A stretch of DNA of 10,112 nucleotides from Nitrospiraceae bacterium (GTDB lineage Bacteria; Nitrospirota; Nitrospiria; Nitrospirales; Nitrospiraceae): assembly GCA_005800255.1 (NCBI GenBank), contig SYGW01000014.1, positions 1 to 10,112 on the forward strand, read 5' to 3'. The translations under genes were made by a program, and so were the position numbers. The notes under the pieces were generated by a model that was not told where the DNA came from, made no database searches, and saw only the letters and a list, made by a program, of their open reading frames with translations. Below are positions 6,469-10,112 of the stretch, one piece after another (the stretch's first letter is position 1; each line of letters opens with the position of its first letter).

Positions 6469-7257
6469 CTATGAGGAAATCGTGCTGCTGAGGACGCGAC
6501 CGAATCGCCGCTCACGGCGCTGGTATTCCACGAGAGCCAGCAGGAATTCGCGGCGGCGGAAGTCGGGCCAGAGGGTTGGCGTGAAATAGAGTTCGGTATA
6601 GGCCAGTTGCCAGAGGAGAAAATTGCTGATGCGGGTTTCCCCGCTGGTGCGAATCAGGAGGTCGGGATCCGGCAGTCCCTGGGTATAGAGGTGTTGTTGG
6701 ACCAGCGCTTCATCCACTTCGTCCGGTTGCAGTTTTCCCTCTTGTGCGTCACGTAGGATTCCCCGCACTGCATCCACGATCTCGGTACGGCCACCGTAGC
6801 TGAGGGCGACTGTGAGGTGGAGTTTGTCGAGATGAGCGGTGGCCTGTTCCGTATCCCGGACCCATTGGATGGCGGAGGCGGGGAGGTCTTCAAGCCTGCC
6901 GATCGTGCGAAGCCTGACACCCTGTTCGATGAGTTTCGAACGCTCCTCCGCAAGGAAATATTCGAGCAAACCCATGAGAGCGGAGACTTCCTGCAATGGG
7001 CGGTTCCAGTTTTCCTGCGAAAACGCATAAATGGTCAGAGCCTGAATGCCCAGATCTGAGCAGGCCTGGGCTATGTCCCGAACGGACTTGATCCCTTCCC
7101 GATGACCGGCAATGCGGGGGAGGTCTCGTGATTCTGCCCAACGACCGTTGCCGTCCATGATGATGGCCACATGTTTCGGCAAGAGGCTTGGGTCGAGCTT
7201 GGGGACCAGCTCTTCGGTTGACAGCTGGTCCATGGCCGATGATTTGTTCGTACTCAT
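6469..7257 (-). CDS. uppS: Isoprenyl transferase, (di-trans,poly-cis) undecaprenyl diphosphate synthase
   Basis: Cis-prenyltransferase that extends farnesyl diphosphate with eight isopentenyl units to give undecaprenyl diphosphate, the carrier lipid for peptidoglycan and O-antigen synthesis. From the ATG at 7257 it has 262 residues, near the usual 250. The catalytic motif IIMDGNGRWA is at residues 32-41 with D35, followed by the H52 region (RIAGHREG), the YAFSQENWNRP block (77-87) and the C-terminal LPDPDLLIRTSGETRISNF segment (195-213) that binds the diphosphate of IPP. The frame is open further upstream to 7416, but that 53-residue extension is rejected: it has no family similarity and runs across the promoter at 7313-7341. 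No strong ribosome site is seen before the ATG. It is the first gene of the minus-strand run; frr, which often precedes uppS, is not next to it. Confidence 0.96.
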   Translation of the reverse strand: MSTNKSSAMDQLSTEELVPKLDPSLLPKHVAIIMDGNGRWAESRDLPRIAGHREGIKSVRDIAQACSDLGIQALTIYAFSQENWNRPLQEVSALMGLLEYFLAEERSKLIEQGVRLRTIGRLEDLPASAIQWVRDTEQATAHLDKLHLTVALSYGGRTEIVDAVRGILRDAQEGKLQPDEVDEALVQQHLYTQGLPDPDLLIRTSGETRISNFLLWQLAYTELYFTPTLWPDFRRREFLLALVEYQRRERRFGRVLSSTISS

Positions 7258-7312
7258 AGGGTAGCGCTGGTCACGATCCTTACTCTTGGAAAATCTTGCG
7301 GTAGGCGAGCAA

Positions 7313-7341
7313 AGTCTACTGGTGAGCAGAGGGAAAGTCAA
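7313..7341 (-). promoter_or_regulatory. Sigma70-like promoter of the uppS-cdsA-dxr-rseP run
   Basis: Minus strand TTGACT (-35, 7336-7341; 5 of 6 consensus bases), a 17-bp spacer and TAGACT (-10, 7313-7318; 4 of 6). The expected transcript start is near 7306, leaving a leader of about 49 nt before the uppS ATG at 7257. Boxes, spacing and position at the head of the run all fit. Confidence 0.6.
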
Positions 7342-7382
7342 ACGAAAAGTCCTGTAAAAGCGACAAGTTGAGCAAGTTCTCA

Positions 7383-7412
7383 TTGCGCCTGCGGAAAGGG
7401 ATCGGCTATACT
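7383..7412 (+). promoter_or_regulatory. Candidate promoter of tldD-pmbA
   Basis: A TATACT -10 box (7407-7412; 5 of 6 consensus) lies 18 bp after a poor -35 box TTGCGC (7383-7388; 3 of 6). Transcription would begin near 7419, about 37 nt ahead of the tldD ATG. An AGGGA at 7441-7445, 10 nt before the ATG, is the likely ribosome site. Confidence 0.45.
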
Positions 7413-7455
7413 CCATCGGCTATCTGCATGCCAACCGAGTAGGGATTCTCGAACT

Positions 7456-8886
7456 ATGGGTGAACTTGTTCAGCTCGCATCTTTTGGCCTGACCGAAGGC
7501 GAAGTGCTTTCGGCGCTCGGCCGGGTCAAGGTCCGCGATGTCGATTATGCCGACCTCTATTTTGAGTCTTGCGTGTCCGAATCCGTCTCGATGGAGGAGT
7601 CGATCGTCAAACGCGCCACGAAGAGTGTTTCGCAGGGCGTGGGGGTGCGGGCGACGGCCGGGGAGAAGACCGGCTTTGCCTATTCGGATGAGCTGACCAA
7701 AAAGGATCTTGAGCTAGCGGCCGATACGGCCCGTTACATTGCCAATTCTCCAAGCGGAGCTCAGGCCGTTCCTGCGCCGATCTGTCAACGTCCGACGCGC
7801 GATCTCTATCCGGTCGAACGGGTCCAGATCGAAGTGGCTACGGCGGATCGTGTGGCCCTTTTGAACGCGATCGATGCCGAGGCGCGCCGGTACGATCCGC
7901 GCATCAAGAATGTCATGGCTTCGTTCAACACGGAGTATAAAGTGGTGGCGGTCGCCACCTCGGACGGCACCTTGATCGGGGATGTGCAGCCGCTGTCGCG
8001 GCTGCAAGTCACCTGCATCGCCGAAGAGAACGGCCAACGCCAATCCGGCTCGTTCGGCGGGGGCGGCCGTGTCGTATTCGAGTTCTATTATGAGGGCGAC
8101 CGGCATTTACGGTTTGCGCGGGAAGCCGCCCGTGAAGCGATCCTCAACCTCTCTGCCGTGGACGCGCCGGCCGGTGTCATGCCGGTCGTGCTGGGCGGAG
8201 GCTGGCCGGGGATTTTGTTGCACGAAGCCATCGGCCATGGATTGGAAGCGGACTTCAACCGCAAAAAAACCTCGGCATTTTCGAACCTCCTCGGCAAGCG
8301 GGTGGCCTCCGACGTCTGTACGATTGTCGACGACGGGACCTTGCCTGGGCGGCGGGGTTCGCTCAATATGGACGATGAAGGGACTCCGACCGGTCGCACG
8401 ACGCTCATCGAGAACGGGATTCTGCGCGGCTACATCACCGATAAGTTGAATGCGCGCCTCATGGGCATTCCCGTGACCGGCAACGGGCGGCGGGAAAGTT
8501 ACCAAAGCGTGGTGCTGCCTCGCATGACGAATACCTTTATGTTGGCCGGGACCTCGGATCCGGAGGAGATCATCCGCTCCGTCGATCGCGGCCTCTATGC
8601 CGTGTCGTTCGGCGGCGGCCAGGTGGACATCACGAACGGCAAGTTCGTGTTTTCCGCCAGCGAGGCCTACTTGATCGAGGGGGGGAAGGTCACGAGGCCG
8701 GTGAAGGGCGCGACCTTGATCGGCAGCGGACCGGAGATCCTTACCAAGGTTTCCATGGTCGGGCATGATCTCAAACTGGACGAGGGAATCGGGACCTGTG
8801 GCAAGGACGGGCAGTCCGTTCCGGTGGGCGTCGGCCTGCCGACCATTCGTATCGACGAAATTACCGTAGGCGGGACGCAGCGATGA
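7456..8886 (+). CDS. tldD: Metalloprotease subunit TldD
   Basis: Catalytic, zinc-binding subunit of the cytoplasmic TldD/TldE (PmbA) heterodimeric protease. In E. coli this complex trims the leader of microcin B17 and degrades the CcdA antitoxin; in most bacteria its substrates are unknown unfolded or modified peptides. The 476 residues match E. coli TldD (481). The zinc motif HEAIGH is at residues 256-261 (LLHEAIGHGLEADF; catalytic E257), and C448 in GIGTCGKDGQ corresponds to the third zinc ligand known from the E. coli structure (Cys454). The GNGRRESYQSVVLPRMTNTF segment (342-361) and the C-terminal GVGLPTIRIDEITVGG are typical of the family. No microcin or other RiPP precursor gene is seen nearby, so a general peptide turnover role is more likely here. 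It shares a divergent intergenic region with uppS and overlaps pmbA by 4 bp. Confidence 0.97.
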   Translation: MGELVQLASFGLTEGEVLSALGRVKVRDVDYADLYFESCVSESVSMEESIVKRATKSVSQGVGVRATAGEKTGFAYSDELTKKDLELAADTARYIANSPSGAQAVPAPICQRPTRDLYPVERVQIEVATADRVALLNAIDAEARRYDPRIKNVMASFNTEYKVVAVATSDGTLIGDVQPLSRLQVTCIAEENGQRQSGSFGGGGRVVFEFYYEGDRHLRFAREAAREAILNLSAVDAPAGVMPVVLGGGWPGILLHEAIGHGLEADFNRKKTSAFSNLLGKRVASDVCTIVDDGTLPGRRGSLNMDDEGTPTGRTTLIENGILRGYITDKLNARLMGIPVTGNGRRESYQSVVLPRMTNTFMLAGTSDPEEIIRSVDRGLYAVSFGGGQVDITNGKFVFSASEAYLIEGGKVTRPVKGATLIGSGPEILTKVSMVGHDLKLDEGIGTCGKDGQSVPVGVGLPTIRIDEITVGGTQR

Positions 8887-10112
8887 ACCAATCGTTACAA
8901 CAGCGCGACGGATATCGCCAGCTCGCCTTGGATTTGTTGGCCAAGGCGAAGCGGAGCGGGGCGACGGAAGCGGATATCATTATTGCCGAGGGCGAAACCT
9001 TTTCGGTGCAAGTCCGGCTGGGCGCTGTCGATCGGCTCACCAAGGCGCGGGAAAAGCATCTCGGCTTGCGGGTCTTTGTTGGGAAACGTTCTGCCAGCGC
9101 CTCCACGTCGGATTTTTCGGCGGATTCTTTGGATGGCCTCGTCGCCGAGACCTGTACCTTGGCGAAGGCTGTTGTGGAAGATCCTGTCTCCGGTTTGCCT
9201 GAAGCGGATCAGATGGCGGGGGAGAGGCCGGATCTGGACCTCTACGATCCGACCAGATTGAATACGGAGCAGCAAATCGACTTGGCCAAACGGGTCGAGG
9301 CTGCCGCCATGTCGACGGACGAGCGCGTGACGAATTCCGAAGGGGGCGACTTCGACTCTTCTTCCGGACGTGTCGTGCTGGGGAACAGCCACGGATTCCT
9401 GGGCGAGTACCAAAGCTCCAGCTTCTCCATGTCGGCCTCGCCTGTTGCGACCGATCCGGAGACCGGGGCCATGCAGCGGGACTCCTGGTACGATGTGCAA
9501 CGCAAGTTCTCCAAGTTGAATTCCCCTGAGGCGGTGGGACTGGAAGCTGCGCGTCGGACGGTCCGCAAGCTGGGCGCGAGGAAAGTGGCCACCCAGCGGG
9601 TGCCGGTGGTCTTCGATGCGGAAATGGCGGGAAGTTTGATGGGGAACCTCTGCGGCGCCGTGTCCGGCTATTCCCTCTATAAAGGCGCCTCGTTCCTGGC
9701 AGGCCAACTAGATAAATCGCTGGCCCCTGACTATGTGACGGTTTATGACGATGGACGAATCGTTGGAGGGCTGGGCTCCCGGCCATTCGACGGCGAAGGG
9801 CTGCCGACCAGAAAGACAACCGTGGTGGAACGGGGCGTGCTGAAGAGCTACCTGCTCGATACCTATTCCGGGAGAAAGCTCGGGATGGCCTCGACCGGGA
9901 ACGCGTCGCGCAGCGTCGGGGAAAATCCGTCGGTCGGGCCTACGAATTTCTACCTCGCGCCGGGATCGAAGACGGCGCAAGAAATCATCAAGACGGTGAA
10001 GCAGGGTCTCTATGTCACGGACCTGATCGGGTTCGGCATCAATATGGTGACCGGCGACTATTCACGGGGCGCGTCAGGCTTTTGGATCGAGGGGGGCGAG
10101 CTGGCCTATCCC
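8883..10112 (+). CDS. pmbA: TldE/PmbA subunit of the TldD/E protease (3' end beyond window)
   Basis: Partner subunit of TldD. In this family it lacks the HExxxH zinc motif and helps form the substrate channel of the heterodimer. The first 410 codons are present without a stop; the family is usually about 450 residues, so only a short C-terminal piece is missing. The ATG overlaps the tldD stop (ATGA), pointing to translational coupling and matched production of both subunits. Recognisable parts: an N-terminal domain with LGLRVFVGKRSASASTSDFS (60-79), the middle segment TNSEGGDFDSSSGRVVLGNSHGF, VPVVFDAEMAGSLMGNLCGAVSG, and the C-terminal GVLKSYLLDTYSGRKLGM, GLYVTDLIGFGINMVTGDYSRGASGFWIEGGE. No HExxxH motif is found in it, as expected for TldE rather than a second TldD. 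Confidence 0.95.
   Translation, partial: MNQSLQQRDGYRQLALDLLAKAKRSGATEADIIIAEGETFSVQVRLGAVDRLTKAREKHLGLRVFVGKRSASASTSDFSADSLDGLVAETCTLAKAVVEDPVSGLPEADQMAGERPDLDLYDPTRLNTEQQIDLAKRVEAAAMSTDERVTNSEGGDFDSSSGRVVLGNSHGFLGEYQSSSFSMSASPVATDPETGAMQRDSWYDVQRKFSKLNSPEAVGLEAARRTVRKLGARKVATQRVPVVFDAEMAGSLMGNLCGAVSGYSLYKGASFLAGQLDKSLAPDYVTVYDDGRIVGGLGSRPFDGEGLPTRKTTVVERGVLKSYLLDTYSGRKLGMASTGNASRSVGENPSVGPTNFYLAPGSKTAQEIIKTVKQGLYVTDLIGFGINMVTGDYSRGASGFWIEGGELAYP

Noticed and set aside
7258..7416. A 53-residue N-terminal extension of uppS to an upstream start at 7416
   Set aside because: The extension is Arg/Ser/Thr-rich with no family similarity and crosses the likely promoter, so the ATG at 7257 is a better start.
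8107..9707. Minus-strand open frames opposite tldD and pmbA (about 219 and 270 codons)
   Set aside because: Both mirror strongly conserved tldD/pmbA coding sequence, are rich in Arg/His/Pro and have no family signature.
7456..10112. TldD/PmbA as part of a modified-peptide (microcin-like) biosynthesis cluster
   Set aside because: No precursor peptide, cyclodehydratase, dehydrogenase or exporter gene is visible; the pair is widespread as a housekeeping protease.

Overview
The window is a gene-dense stretch (roughly 60% GC by eye) of bacterial chromosome made mostly of conserved housekeeping genes. The diderm-style features (RseP-type site-2 protease, TldD/PmbA pair, a GspE/PilB-type ATPase), the GC content and the overall protein flavour suggest a Nitrospirota-like (Nitrospira-type) bacterium. 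That placement is an impression from reading, not a search result. I see no insertion sequences, phage genes, CRISPR arrays, tRNAs or rRNAs.

Left part, minus strand. Reading right to left from about 7306 there is one long collinear run: uppS (undecaprenyl diphosphate synthase), cdsA (CDP-diglyceride synthase), dxr (DXP reductoisomerase), rseP (site-2 protease), proS (prolyl-tRNA synthetase), then the N-terminal 328 residues of a GAF-domain GspE/PilB-type ATPase that runs off the left edge. uppS to rseP are packed with gaps of about 10-20 bp. proS follows rseP after 103 bp. The last gene follows proS after 206 bp, which hold a stem-loop and a candidate promoter of its own. The block joins isoprenoid precursor synthesis (Dxr), the lipid carrier for wall and LPS synthesis (UppS), phospholipid precursor synthesis (CdsA) and envelope proteolysis (RseP).

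Middle, 7258-7455. This is a divergent intergenic region of 198 bp. It carries a good sigma70-like promoter facing left (TTGACT, 17 bp, TAGACT) for the uppS run and a candidate promoter facing right (TATACT -10 box) for tldD.

Right part, plus strand. tldD and pmbA (tldE) overlap by 4 bp (ATGA) and encode the two subunits of the TldD/E metalloprotease. pmbA is cut by the right edge after 410 codons.

I found no convincing new system. The points most worth a second look are a Dxr with unusual residues at normally invariant active-site positions (notably Thr where the MNKGLE motif has Lys), and the GAF sensor domain fused ahead of a secretion/pilus ATPase.
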